From contig JAKAUW010000013.1 of the NCBI GenBank assembly GCA_021817455.1, forward strand, positions 62,001-126,000: 64,000 nt of DNA, in the 5' to 3' direction. This document shows positions 25,543 to 35,119 of this stretch, piece after piece. The position numbers and the translations under genes are program-made. The first letter of the stretch is position 1; each line of letters begins with the position of its first letter. The notes beneath the pieces are model-generated. The model saw only the letters and a program-made list of their open reading frames with translations, searched no databases and had not been told where the DNA came from. This DNA comes from Thermoplasmata archaeon. GTDB taxonomy: Archaea; Thermoplasmatota; Thermoplasmata; Thermoplasmatales; Thermoplasmataceae.

Positions 25543-26568
25543 AACACCGGGGAAGAATAGCCGCTCACTTTGCCTCGAAGAAAGATTGATCCCCATTTTT
25601 TTCAGCTTTTCGAGGCTAATCCTGTTGTTTGAAAAGTTATAATTCAGGAGGCTTTTTTCCACAACATCAAGTCCAATTCCAGTGGCTTTTGCAACTTTCT
25701 CTTCCGCTTCCTTTAGCCTAAAGTTATTGGGTCCATCAAGGTTCATCAACCGGGTATATTCAGACACCCATGCCTCAATATTCTTCCTATTGACATCAAA
25801 ACAGTTCAGGTTAATAGCCGCGCTGCAACATGGAAAATCACCGAAGGCATCCCTGTAATGAAAAGCAGCATTGTTCCCCGGAATCTCAAGCAACTGGGAA
25901 AAGTAAGGTTCCCAAATGGCAATCATATTGCACTTTCCAGCCTTGAAATCTAAGAGGGCGGAGTTCGGGTTGTCATAGCTCTCTATATTCTTTGGCAGTT
26001 TTTCCAGCATGGTTTCTGAAGCGAGAGAAATCATCGAGGATAGCTCAGTGCTTAAGATTGCTGCTTTGCCTGCTTTTTGCGAAATTATGCCTGAGCCCCC
26101 AGATGCTAGGCCTGTCAAGACGAGAAGATTTTCCTCCACCATTCCTGACATTATTACTGCCTGGGTGGGCGCAAGCATTAATTCTAGTGTGTTCTTGTTA
26201 AAATCCTGAAAGAGTTCCCTCGTCCCATCATAAAACCTATAGAGCATCTTGAAACCGGCCCTTGTCAGCACACCTTCGAAAACTGCTATAGCAGGGACGT
26301 ACTCGGAAGATTTTAGCATTCCTACCCTCAAGACGCCGCTGATTAGCCCGGGATAGAAATCTAAGTGATATACCTTTACCAACCCACCTTCTTTGCGCCT
26401 TGCTATGACTCTGTCTACTTCTGAAAGGTGAGCCAGCTGTTCGGAACAATACGACTTTGATATGCCCAGTAATTCCTGGAGATCTTTCTGGTATATGCCG
26501 TCCTTCCCCTTTTTAACAAGGAGGTCGATGATCAGGTTCTTCACCCGTGGAGGTTTTCCCAGTACCAC
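25534..26568 (-). CDS. Winged-helix regulator fused to an NMT1/THI5-like solute-binding domain
   Basis: A 344-residue chimera from a GTG at 26568. Residues about 5-65 form a winged helix-turn-helix (KNLIIDLLVKKGKDGIY, then KDLQELLGISKSYCSEQLAHL and a wing). Residues about 80-300 resemble periplasmic binding proteins of the NrtA/SsuA/TauA/ThiY type (LRVGMLKSSEYVPAI, then LELMLAPTQAVIMSG and GSGIISQKAG). No signal peptide is present and the DNA-binding domain is cytoplasmic, so the binding domain probably senses an intracellular ligand. A longer frame to 26646 is open, but its extra residues look non-coding. It is divergent from the AAA-associated-domain gene. Ligand unknown; nitrate, sulfonate or pyrimidine are options known from the family. 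Confidence 0.75.
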   Translation of the reverse strand: MVLGKPPRVKNLIIDLLVKKGKDGIYQKDLQELLGISKSYCSEQLAHLSEVDRVIARRKEGGLVKVYHLDFYPGLISGVLRVGMLKSSEYVPAIAVFEGVLTRAGFKMLYRFYDGTRELFQDFNKNTLELMLAPTQAVIMSGMVEENLLVLTGLASGGSGIISQKAGKAAILSTELSSMISLASETMLEKLPKNIESYDNPNSALLDFKAGKCNMIAIWEPYFSQLLEIPGNNAAFHYRDAFGDFPCCSAAINLNCFDVNRKNIEAWVSEYTRLMNLDGPNNFRLKEAEEKVAKATGIGLDVVEKSLLNYNFSNNRISLEKLKKMGINLSSRQSERLFFPGVLT

Positions 26569-26711
26569 AATAGGTAAAAGAGTATGGGAAATTAAGAGTA
26601 TGCTACAGATCTTATACCTGCTTGCACTCACAAAGCAAAGGAACAAGGGCCTGCCTTACCTTCGTGAGTCAGGTTTGGGTTCATGCATAAAAATTATATG
26701 CTAACAAAAAT

Positions 26712-27200
26712 ATGGAGAACAAATCTGAAATGCACCTTTTAGAGACTGAAAACATAGGGGATATTGTTGGTTTACTAGAAATACTGGAAGATTTAGGTAA
26801 ACCTGTTGACATTGCCACCCTTGACGATTCGCTGGATGAGGAAAGAACTACTCTGCTCAATCTTCTTAATGACGCCGAGGCTCTCGGGCTTGTAAATGTT
26901 GCAGACGGAGATGTTTCCCTTACCAGAGAAGGTAGTATATTCCTGAGGGCCGATCTCACACAAAGGAAAGTGATCCTGAGGAAAATTCTGTCCGGCATAG
27001 AACCTTTTTCGTCAATAATAGCATTCCTTAAGAAAGCTGGGGATGGTGCAATGGAGAAAGAGGAACTTGACGAATTCCTTGGGGGAAATTTCCCATCCGA
27101 GGATCCAGAGGTAACATTCAGGGTCCTGCTTAACTGGGGTCGCTATTCTAAGCTATTTGATTATGACATGGACGATGAGACCCTAACCTATATCGCCTGA
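26712..27200 (+). CDS. Stand-alone AAA-associated C-terminal domain protein
   Basis: A 162-residue protein that resembles the domain found C-terminal to the ATPase of nitrate/sulfonate-type ABC importers (NrtD/SsuB), here without any ATPase domain. The pattern is IGDIVGLLEILEDLGKPVDIATL, interrupted here, followed by LVNVADGDVSLTREG and the C-terminal LLNWGRYSKLFDYD. Such domains carry a winged-helix-like fold and may regulate transport. It is divergent from the HTH/solute-binding fusion, 143 bases apart. No permease or ATPase lies nearby. The start could also be the ATG at 26730. Confidence 0.65.
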   Translation: MENKSEMHLLETENIGDIVGLLEILEDLGKPVDIATLDDSLDEERTTLLNLLNDAEALGLVNVADGDVSLTREGSIFLRADLTQRKVILRKILSGIEPFSSIIAFLKKAGDGAMEKEELDEFLGGNFPSEDPEVTFRVLLNWGRYSKLFDYDMDDETLTYIA

Positions 27201-27290
27201 TTTTTAAGATAATAGCAGAATAGGATTATACTGCATTCAGATTAGTTTTTTATATTTAGATTATATTAGAGCACCTCAGGAACGACACCA

Positions 27291-30200
27291 ATGGAATTAC
27301 AGCTTGAGCCTAAATTCAACGGACTATCTAGGATATACAACTACTCAGAAGTCATAATCGTAGGCATATTGGTTGCAGTGTACCTTTTCCTTTCGAATTA
27401 TTTCTACTGGGCTGCCACATTCGTATACGGCGGGGGGATAGCTGCTCTTCCTACATCTGGAGGAAGCGACCCTTACTACAACTTTGTTGCAATACTGCAC
27501 ATATTGAATCAACACACGCAGTTGGTTTATGATCCAACCTTAAATTACCCACTTGGTACCATCAACCCAAGGAATCCGTTCTTCCACTGGTTCATAGCAC
27601 TGGTGGCTGAAATACTGTCACCAATCTATGGTGCACAGAATGCGGCTTTCTATGCTTTTGAAGAGTTCAACGCAGTCTTCGGCGCCCTTCTCATAATTCC
27701 AGTATATCTAATCACAAAGGAAATCTTTGGTAAGAATGCAGCTGGAATAGGCGCCCTGCTTTACACCCTCATGCCGAGTAACCTTTCTGCAGGTATCCTT
27801 TCTGGAGGAAGGATGCACACTCCCGAACTTATATTCGCATTCTTCGCAGTCTATTTCTTCCTCAAGGCGATCAAGCTTTCAGAAAAAACAAGGATCATTG
27901 AAAACCTCAGGGATTTCAAGTCTTACCATATCAAAGTTTATCAGTTCTTCAACAAAAACAGGGTTGCAACTATATATGGCCTTTTGGCTGGCGCCTCGCT
28001 GGGCGGTCTGATGCTCTCTTGGCAGGGATATGCTTACATAGAGGCAATCCTCCTCATATATGTTGCAGTGCAGCTAATTGTAAACCTTATTCTCAAGCGG
28101 CCCACCGGATACATCACTTATTACACTGCCCTGTTTGTCCTTCTGGGCTTTGCAATGGGCTTCTACTATTACTTAGGCGTGAACGAACTAAACGGATGGT
28201 ACAATGCTGAGCTCGAGCTCGGTCTTGTCATGATCCTTTTCGGTGCCCTCATTGGTCTAGTGGGAAGAAGGCCATGGGTACTCATCATACCTGTTCTTAT
28301 CATTGCCGTGATTGCTGGACTTGAGGGCATGGCCCATCTTAGTCCTGCCCTTTTCAACAGGCTCATCAGCGGTGACGGTTATTTCATCAAGACAAGAGTA
28401 TATACCACAATCGCTGAAGCAGCAGCCCCACAGCTCGGTTCTTACATTGGGGGATTTGGCATAGCCCAATTCCTGTTGGGAATGGTAGGAATCGGTTACG
28501 GCGCATACCTTTTCCTCAAGGAGAAGACCGACCAGTTGCTTCTCATTCTGGTATTCTCAGTAGTATCCATCTACATGAGCTTTGCAGCTGCGCGTTTCAA
28601 CATTACGGCCGCCCCGGCTTACGCCATTCTTGGTGCTGGAGTCCTATTGCTCTTCGCAAGAATCTCCAGGCTTGAAGATGTAAAGAAGAAGAAACCATTT
28701 GCTTCATCTTCCCCATTAAGGGCTGTTAAGGGAAATATTAAATGGCTTCAGGCTGTATTTGTAATCTTCGTAACGGTTCTCGTTGTATTGCCATCTGCCA
28801 CATCAATGGTTTCGGCCTCGGTACCAGCAGGCAGTTCAGCACAGGCACAGATCGAGAGCCAGATAGCAAACTCGCTTCCAGGCTTCCTCAAGACAAATAA
28901 CACTACAAACTTTGTCGGAGGCCTTAGTGGCGGAATTTCAAACGGTTCTACCCCATTGAGCAAGTCACTCGCATGGCTTAGCACACAGGATTCCAACCTT
29001 CCAATTCAGGATAAGCCTGCTTACGTTTCGTGGTGGGACTACGGTTTCCAGGAAAGGTATCAGGGCCAGCACCCCACTGTTGCAGACGATTTCCAGCAGG
29101 CAGTTGAAATGGCAGGGCAGACTCTGCTTGCACAGAATGAGTCCCAAATCATCAGTTTGTTCATAAGCAGGCTAATACAGGCCAATTTCACAAATGGCGA
29201 TTTCAATGCTCCCGTTAAGGCGAGCCTCATTCAGTATCTGGGTTATGGCGAATACCTGAATTTGACTAAGGTCTCGTCAAACCCATCATCTTTCACCAGT
29301 GTAGTGCTCGCAAACCCTTCAATATATGGCCAGTACATTAAGGAAGTAAGCGGGGCTAATGTATACTTTGCGTATGTCAAAGGACAACTTGCAAGCAAAT
29401 ATTCCATTTCTACATTAGTGAATCTTTACCAGGCCATAATGGGCGACACCGGTTACAGTATCAAATATATCCAGGTTCCAACAGATTCGAGCCTTGCATC
29501 GCTATTGCCCGTATCCGCCCAGAACACTGGAATATTCTACGCACCTGCCTATCTTACAGATTCACCCTCATACAGTTCAGCGGGTGGAGGCATTATCCCC
29601 ACAGAATACTACAACATTTACGCCAACACAAACAATGGGACATTCTCGCTTCAGAATCTCCCCCAGGGGTATATCCCAACTGCCTACAACATACAGTTTA
29701 CTTCTGAGTTTTACAACACTTCAATCTACAGATTTACAATCGGGCTTCCGCCAAACGTGCTCGGACAGACAAATGGAATACCTGGCATCTCTTTCGGGGC
29801 TTCTCAGTATTCTGTGAAACCTGCCTGGAACATGAGCAACTTCATGGTCATTTATGAAAATGTTCCATACAACCCATACACCGATTACTCAGCCCATCCC
29901 TCTGCGTGGACCACTGTACCGCTTTCACAGGCTTACTATTACCAGCAGCATGGAATGGGTACGGTTGACCTGACACCCCCAGTTTCGACTTCCCTTTCCA
30001 TTTCAGATCCCATAATAGCCTACTATCCAGGTGCTATCATTCACGGAAGAGTAACAATGCCAGATGGTCAGCCGGTTCCAGGAGTTCATGTAACATTATT
30101 TGACCAGTACGGAGTGCCTCATGGAGTTGTGGACACAAACAGCCGGGGATACTACAATGTTTCAGGCCTCCCAGGCAACGATACCCTATTCTTCTCATTC

Positions 30201-33200
30201 GGGTCTACAAATAATCAGTTCCTCATAGGAACCACAACACTTGGCACAAAGAATGTGTACGTTTCGATGAACCAGGCGAACAGGATACCCACATCATATA
30301 ACCAGTCTACCTGGCTTCCCGATTATTACATTCAGAAGAACCTGCAACTTTCGAACACAACTGCTTCAGGAAACGCTGCATTCCAGTACCAGCAGGCATA
30401 TCCAGGAAAGGGTACGACACAGACACAGCCACTAACCTCTGAAATAAGGGATGGTACAGTTACATTCAGCAACAGCCGGTACAACTTGTCTTACTCAGCA
30501 CCAATTATTGACGGCAACTATTCTATGTCAGAATTGCCTCCTATATCCTACAATGTTTCCATAACAACCGGTGGACATACATTTACAAATATTCAGGTTG
30601 CAAACATCAGCAATGGTGGCAGCGTGGTTTATAACCTCAAGGTTCCATTTGACGTAATTTTTGCAAACCTTACTGTTGCAGGCAAAGCCATCAGTGGGGT
30701 AGGAGTTTCTGCAACCAGCACTAACGGGTATGTGGCAAGTTCCACAGTTACAAACGGGAATGGCACCGCAATAATTTGGGTCACTCCCGGGAGCTACCAA
30801 GTCTCTGCTTCTGGGGCCGGTATAGGCTCCTTCAGCCAGCAGGCATCCTTTTCAAAATGGGGTAGTAATATTACACTGCAACTGAATCCGGAACTTTCTG
30901 CTAAGGTATCCATCGACGTATCCGGTTCACCTGCAGGAACCGGCGTGAAGCTTTTCACCAATGGATTGATTTCAGATGCAATTCCTTTGAGTTCTGTCAA
31001 TGGGGTCTTCACAGGTTCAATTCCATACGGTGTGTACACCATTTATGCAACCGATGGCCAAATGTCTTACATGAAAACTGTTGTCCTGAATGGAACATAT
31101 AAATCTACCATATCGCTTGTGCCTTCTTCTAACATTACAATCACTTCCAACCTTCCTGGTGCTTCAAGATATTCTGGCTCTTATGAAATCCTTAACGATT
31201 CAGCAATGATCTCATACGACTTCGCATCTATCCACAAGCTAAGCATTGAAATCCCTGAGGGAGTTTACTCAATTGCAGGTATCGGGGTCTACACTGGTGG
31301 GACATCATCTGCATATGACCGTGTCAACCTGTTTGGAAACCAGAGCCTTAACCTTAGCCTGACCTCAAATTACACAGTATCTGCACTGCTTTACAACCAG
31401 AACAGTGCCACCAGCTATAACTCCAATAGCGCAATTTCTTCCGGCATCGTAGTCCTCAAGTACGGTGGAATCCCAGTCTATTACAATCCAGTTGGTACTT
31501 CCGGAATAGCGAGTCTGTATTACCAGTCCGGATCTAGCAGTGGCCTCACTGTTACCTTTGCAGGGGCATATTACACCGGTTCAACTGTTAATGTAAAAGG
31601 CCAGCAAGTCACAGTTCCAGTTATACCGGTTGAGAAGAGCATTAAGGTTTCACTTAATTCTACACCTTTGTTCACTTCATTGCAGACACTAACTCTTGCT
31701 TCCTCGTCTGGAACATATAACTTTACGCTGCTTCACGGAACAGGTTCAGTGAAAGTTCCCATAGGCGTTTACCGTGCAACGGTAAACCAGTCTGGCATAG
31801 AGTCCGCTATTTATCCGGGATATGCTTCAATAGATATGGGAACCCCTTCATTTATGTCGTTGAATCTGGTACAGTTCGTCAATGTTAGTGTTAAGAATGC
31901 AAATTTGGCCCAACTGTACTATTCAAATGGGACTGCTGTGAATGGACTGAGAAATGTCCAGACAGGGCAGTACATTCTTTATGCCTACAACAACTCACTT
32001 GGGCTGGTCAACATGAGCAAGGTATACATAACTTCAACTACAACTATCTCTCCGACATATGTCTCTGCTTATGGGCTGAACCTGACCAACAGCTACGGAC
32101 TCAATTCAGGCACCTATAGTATTACATCAGGCGCTGGGACTATAAACACTTCAAAAGGAAACATAATGCTGCCTCAGGGCACCTATTCCGTGAGCTATAT
32201 TGAAAAACAGTCAAGCAACACCGGATCATTCATCTATTCAGGCTCTGGGAGCGTATCTTTGAATTCTAACCAGGCATTGAGCGTGCAGGTTTCAAAGAAT
32301 GAAGTTTTTGCCAAAGTTTCTGGTACTGTTACCTATGGAAACATGCCTTACCAGAACACTTACATTGAATATGTAAATTCCAATGGCAATATTGTTGCAT
32401 CTGGTCTCACCAACACCAGCGGTGGTTACACCATCAACTCACCTACAGGGTATTATACCGTTTATGCGGTGAACAATGGAACTAGGCTGGCTTATCTCGG
32501 CGTTATCAGCATTCCTGCTTATGCCACTTCATACGGGCAGAATTTAACACTGACCCAAGCCTATTCAGTTTCATTCAGCGTCAACATGGCATCCCAGACA
32601 ATCAACAACCCGGTGAATATAACCTCTGGAAACTCACTTCTGATTGTTTTGCCAGACTCTGGCTCTCTGCTTCTTCCGAAGGGCGGATATGGATTCACAT
32701 CCACGGTTACCTCGACTGAGCAGTCTGCTGTTGGAAATTACCTGTCTATTTCCTACTCCAGCTCTGTGAATTTGCAGCTTTCTTCAAACCAGGTTGTGCC
32801 ACTTACACTTTCAAAGATTGTGGTGCACTCTTTCCAGGTAAAATTACTGTCCAGTGTTGCAACCATTAACAGAGGGGGCAACCTCACCTACCAGTTCATA
32901 CTTTACAACAACGGAAACAGCAATGAAACAGTTTCTCTGGCCTCAGGAAGTAACAGGTGGCACGAGGCCTTTGTGGGCAATTCAACTATCCTTGTTGGGG
33001 GAAACGCCACTTATACAATGAATGCAACACTGGTCGGAAACCAGCAATACGGGGCAGGTTCTATTCCTTTCTACGTGAACTATACTGGTGGTTCCTCTGA
33101 ACTTTCACTGCCTGTAAAGATTGCCAAGAGCATCAATTACACTCTGAAACCCGGAATTAGCCCGGTCTATTTAGGCAACAGCGCGCTCCTCCCAATCATC

Positions 33201-33617
33201 CTGAACAATACGGGAAACGGTGAGGTCACGGTGAACTTAACGTTCAATGAAACAGTGCTTAGCCAGAATGGCTGGTCAGGATTCTTCAACGGAACCCACT
33301 CTACAAACCTTACTGTGGTTCTGCAATATAATACCGTAAAGACCGTGTACGTGACTCTGACTCCAAAAGTGCCCAATCCTCCATACCCAGTCAGCTTCAA
33401 TGTTAATGCAACTTCAACTGGGTTGCCTGGAAAAGCCGTCTACCTTACACTCGAGTCTTCACCATCTGCAAGTGTCACCCCGTACCCCACAGGTCCCCTG
33501 GTTACCTCTAACTATACAGGAACCCCAACCGAAAACCTGATTGTAGGCATTGTGATAATTGTGGTCGCCGTTGTTGCAGGCCTCGGTGTTTCAGCATACA
33601 GGGGGAGAAGAAATTGA
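27291..33617 (+). CDS. aglB: Giant oligosaccharyltransferase AglB (STT3 family) with surface extension
   Basis: Transfers a lipid-linked glycan to Asn in N-x-S/T sequons outside the cytoplasmic membrane. It has 2,108 residues; archaeal AglB proteins are usually under about 1,000. Residues 20-500 contain about a dozen hydrophobic segments with the catalytic SDPYY (Asp60) and GRMHTPELIF. The signature WWDYG is at 581-585. From about 920 a carboxypeptidase-regulatory-like module begins (GRVTMPDGQPVPG), followed by further Gly-Tyr-rich beta repeats, a NEW3/CARDB-like module (about 1,840-2,060) and a final membrane helix at about 2,080-2,101 with a basic end (YRGRRN). The extension holds roughly forty sequons by eye. 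No frameshift or internal stop is present. Its TTGA overlap couples it to the next gene. Confidence 0.93.
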   Translation: MELQLEPKFNGLSRIYNYSEVIIVGILVAVYLFLSNYFYWAATFVYGGGIAALPTSGGSDPYYNFVAILHILNQHTQLVYDPTLNYPLGTINPRNPFFHWFIALVAEILSPIYGAQNAAFYAFEEFNAVFGALLIIPVYLITKEIFGKNAAGIGALLYTLMPSNLSAGILSGGRMHTPELIFAFFAVYFFLKAIKLSEKTRIIENLRDFKSYHIKVYQFFNKNRVATIYGLLAGASLGGLMLSWQGYAYIEAILLIYVAVQLIVNLILKRPTGYITYYTALFVLLGFAMGFYYYLGVNELNGWYNAELELGLVMILFGALIGLVGRRPWVLIIPVLIIAVIAGLEGMAHLSPALFNRLISGDGYFIKTRVYTTIAEAAAPQLGSYIGGFGIAQFLLGMVGIGYGAYLFLKEKTDQLLLILVFSVVSIYMSFAAARFNITAAPAYAILGAGVLLLFARISRLEDVKKKKPFASSSPLRAVKGNIKWLQAVFVIFVTVLVVLPSATSMVSASVPAGSSAQAQIESQIANSLPGFLKTNNTTNFVGGLSGGISNGSTPLSKSLAWLSTQDSNLPIQDKPAYVSWWDYGFQERYQGQHPTVADDFQQAVEMAGQTLLAQNESQIISLFISRLIQANFTNGDFNAPVKASLIQYLGYGEYLNLTKVSSNPSSFTSVVLANPSIYGQYIKEVSGANVYFAYVKGQLASKYSISTLVNLYQAIMGDTGYSIKYIQVPTDSSLASLLPVSAQNTGIFYAPAYLTDSPSYSSAGGGIIPTEYYNIYANTNNGTFSLQNLPQGYIPTAYNIQFTSEFYNTSIYRFTIGLPPNVLGQTNGIPGISFGASQYSVKPAWNMSNFMVIYENVPYNPYTDYSAHPSAWTTVPLSQAYYYQQHGMGTVDLTPPVSTSLSISDPIIAYYPGAIIHGRVTMPDGQPVPGVHVTLFDQYGVPHGVVDTNSRGYYNVSGLPGNDTLFFSFGSTNNQFLIGTTTLGTKNVYVSMNQANRIPTSYNQSTWLPDYYIQKNLQLSNTTASGNAAFQYQQAYPGKGTTQTQPLTSEIRDGTVTFSNSRYNLSYSAPIIDGNYSMSELPPISYNVSITTGGHTFTNIQVANISNGGSVVYNLKVPFDVIFANLTVAGKAISGVGVSATSTNGYVASSTVTNGNGTAIIWVTPGSYQVSASGAGIGSFSQQASFSKWGSNITLQLNPELSAKVSIDVSGSPAGTGVKLFTNGLISDAIPLSSVNGVFTGSIPYGVYTIYATDGQMSYMKTVVLNGTYKSTISLVPSSNITITSNLPGASRYSGSYEILNDSAMISYDFASIHKLSIEIPEGVYSIAGIGVYTGGTSSAYDRVNLFGNQSLNLSLTSNYTVSALLYNQNSATSYNSNSAISSGIVVLKYGGIPVYYNPVGTSGIASLYYQSGSSSGLTVTFAGAYYTGSTVNVKGQQVTVPVIPVEKSIKVSLNSTPLFTSLQTLTLASSSGTYNFTLLHGTGSVKVPIGVYRATVNQSGIESAIYPGYASIDMGTPSFMSLNLVQFVNVSVKNANLAQLYYSNGTAVNGLRNVQTGQYILYAYNNSLGLVNMSKVYITSTTTISPTYVSAYGLNLTNSYGLNSGTYSITSGAGTINTSKGNIMLPQGTYSVSYIEKQSSNTGSFIYSGSGSVSLNSNQALSVQVSKNEVFAKVSGTVTYGNMPYQNTYIEYVNSNGNIVASGLTNTSGGYTINSPTGYYTVYAVNNGTRLAYLGVISIPAYATSYGQNLTLTQAYSVSFSVNMASQTINNPVNITSGNSLLIVLPDSGSLLLPKGGYGFTSTVTSTEQSAVGNYLSISYSSSVNLQLSSNQVVPLTLSKIVVHSFQVKLLSSVATINRGGNLTYQFILYNNGNSNETVSLASGSNRWHEAFVGNSTILVGGNATYTMNATLVGNQQYGAGSIPFYVNYTGGSSELSLPVKIAKSINYTLKPGISPVYLGNSALLPIILNNTGNGEVTVNLTFNETVLSQNGWSGFFNGTHSTNLTVVLQYNTVKTVYVTLTPKVPNPPYPVSFNVNATSTGLPGKAVYLTLESSPSASVTPYPTGPLVTSNYTGTPTENLIVGIVIIVVAVVAGLGVSAYRGRRN

Positions 33618-34417
33618 GTAAGCCGTTTCTAATTGGAGTATTCGCATTACTTCTCCTTTCTTCTTTTGCAGCAATGGGTACAGCTTCAGCTTACAGTTAT
33701 GTGCAGCCATTTGGACAGTCCATTTCAACAACCGGATACAGTTTTGTTGGTGAGAATTTCACCATTTACGTGAACGATACAAATGGATTTGCAAATTATA
33801 CCATGACTGCCTATATCGCAGGAAACAACCTGAGTGGGTTTTCACCGACATCCTCAATACACAATTTCCAGGCGAGCAACCCGGATTTCAAATTCAGCGT
33901 TACTAGCCCGTTAACTTCTCAGACACTTTACATTACTATAATTTCAGCAGCACAGTATGGCTCAACATCAGTGAAAACATCAAAGACAATCCAGGTTACT
34001 GTGGTAGATCCCATAGTATTCCATGCAGTGGTACAGAACACGGGAGTATCTACTGTAAAGAACCTCACCGTGGACTTTTACCTGGACAATTCTGCGAGCC
34101 CGATTGGAAACGTTACGGTAAAGTCTATTGCACCCAATCAAGCGGTAAACGTGAATTTTACCTATCCGCTTGATCCTGCGAAATACCTCGGAAATGGAGA
34201 ACACACTCTAAGGGTTTCCACTGGAAACCAGCTGATCAGCATAAATGGGAACATAGGCTCATCCACAACGACCTTTTATTATGGCACACCACCAAATTAC
34301 AACTGGATATTCTATGTGGCCGCAATTGTTGTGGTATTCATGGTCTTCATGGCCTTTTCTTCCGGAAGAAAAACTACGCCAGGAATGAGGGCGCCAAAGT
34401 GGAGAAAGCAGAAATAA
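33614..34417 (+). CDS. Secreted CARDB-like membrane-anchored protein coupled to AglB
   Basis: A 267-residue surface protein. It has a signal peptide (about 1-26, ending ASA), two extracellular beta domains (about 30-120 and 125-215; the second looks like a CARDB/NEW3 adhesion-type module: VVQNTGVSTVKNLTVDFYLDN broken after NLT), and a C-terminal helix at about 233-252 with a basic cytoplasmic tail. The TTG start overlaps the aglB stop (TTGA), so the two are co-translated. It carries several sequons. A role as an accessory or scaffold of the large AglB is inference. Confidence 0.8.
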   Translation: MSKPFLIGVFALLLLSSFAAMGTASAYSYVQPFGQSISTTGYSFVGENFTIYVNDTNGFANYTMTAYIAGNNLSGFSPTSSIHNFQASNPDFKFSVTSPLTSQTLYITIISAAQYGSTSVKTSKTIQVTVVDPIVFHAVVQNTGVSTVKNLTVDFYLDNSASPIGNVTVKSIAPNQAVNVNFTYPLDPAKYLGNGEHTLRVSTGNQLISINGNIGSSTTTFYYGTPPNYNWIFYVAAIVVVFMVFMAFSSGRKTTPGMRAPKWRKQK

Positions 34418-34425
34418 ATTTTTGC

Positions 34426-35079
34426 TTATCCAATTATACTTTTTAACGTTACAAATTCCTTTTCGTAAGCTTCCTTTCTCTTAATATTTTGCGCCTGCAG
34501 CTCAGGGGCAATGGTGTAATGGTGTTCCACTTGGGCTATCCTGGCAGCTGAAAGTGCGTTGTTGTGAATCTTGTGGGGGAAACTTGTATTCTGTTCATCC
34601 ACGACTTTAATCGGCAGTTCCATTTCTCTGAGGGTATTGAGAATGTGATCACGGTTAGGGGCATCACCGTTGCCCAGTTTTACCTGGAGATCAGCGTAGG
34701 TATATGAGCCAACAATAGCAGCCACCTCCTGGCCTACCTGCTGGATGGAAGGGCATTCAAAAGCCTCCATCAGGACATTGTCTCCAAATACGGCGACTCC
34801 CGGATATGGACCCGGATCTATCCCAATGACAACAGCCTCGAACTTCTCCTTCAGGAGGAGTTTTGCAAGTGACATCCTGAGCCCCCGAAGAGGAGTATCG
34901 GATTTCACCTGATTTACTATTGAGAAATTATCCCTGGCTGAACTTAGGACTACAGTTACATCATCAGGCACGGAGTCTGTGGAATCAATGCTCAGGAAGG
35001 GAAGGTTCCACTCTTTGAGCAGCTGAATCACGTCCCGATAAAATTTGAAATCAGATGTGAAGACCCCTATACGAGCCAT
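34426..35079 (-). CDS. RNase H-fold (RuvC/YqgF-like) predicted nuclease, COG2433-like short form
   Basis: A 217-residue protein whose central part (about 85-200) has RuvC-like features: the first acidic strand VVIGIDPGPYPGVAVF, LQVKLGNGDAPNRDHIL and the late VDEQNTSF plus HNNALSAARIA. The acidic residues of a two-metal nuclease are therefore broadly kept, though the last one is not assured. The N-terminal 80 residues are not recognised. A TATA-like box at 35101-35109 precedes ATG 35079 by about 26 bases, so this start is preferred over longer forms reaching to 35175 that overlap the DHH gene. The function in DNA or RNA repair is unknown. Confidence 0.7.
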   Translation of the reverse strand: MARIGVFTSDFKFYRDVIQLLKEWNLPFLSIDSTDSVPDDVTVVLSSARDNFSIVNQVKSDTPLRGLRMSLAKLLLKEKFEAVVIGIDPGPYPGVAVFGDNVLMEAFECPSIQQVGQEVAAIVGSYTYADLQVKLGNGDAPNRDHILNTLREMELPIKVVDEQNTSFPHKIHNNALSAARIAQVEHHYTIAPELQAQNIKRKEAYEKEFVTLKSIIG

Positions 35080-35100
35080 TCGAATCATAATTCGCAATAG

Positions 35101-35109
35101 ATTTAAAGC
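35101..35109 (-). promoter_or_regulatory. TATA-like box for the RNase H-fold gene
   Basis: Minus-strand GCTTTAAAT about 26 bases before ATG 35079. It sits just before the end of the upstream DHH gene and fixes the start. Confidence 0.45.
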
Positions 35110-35119
35110 TTTTCCCAGT

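Noticed and set aside
26568-26646. Extra N-terminal 26 residues on the HTH-solute-binding fusion, which could be read as a membrane segment
   Set aside because: They use the promoter region, lack signal-peptide features, and the winged helix begins directly after the GTG at 26568.
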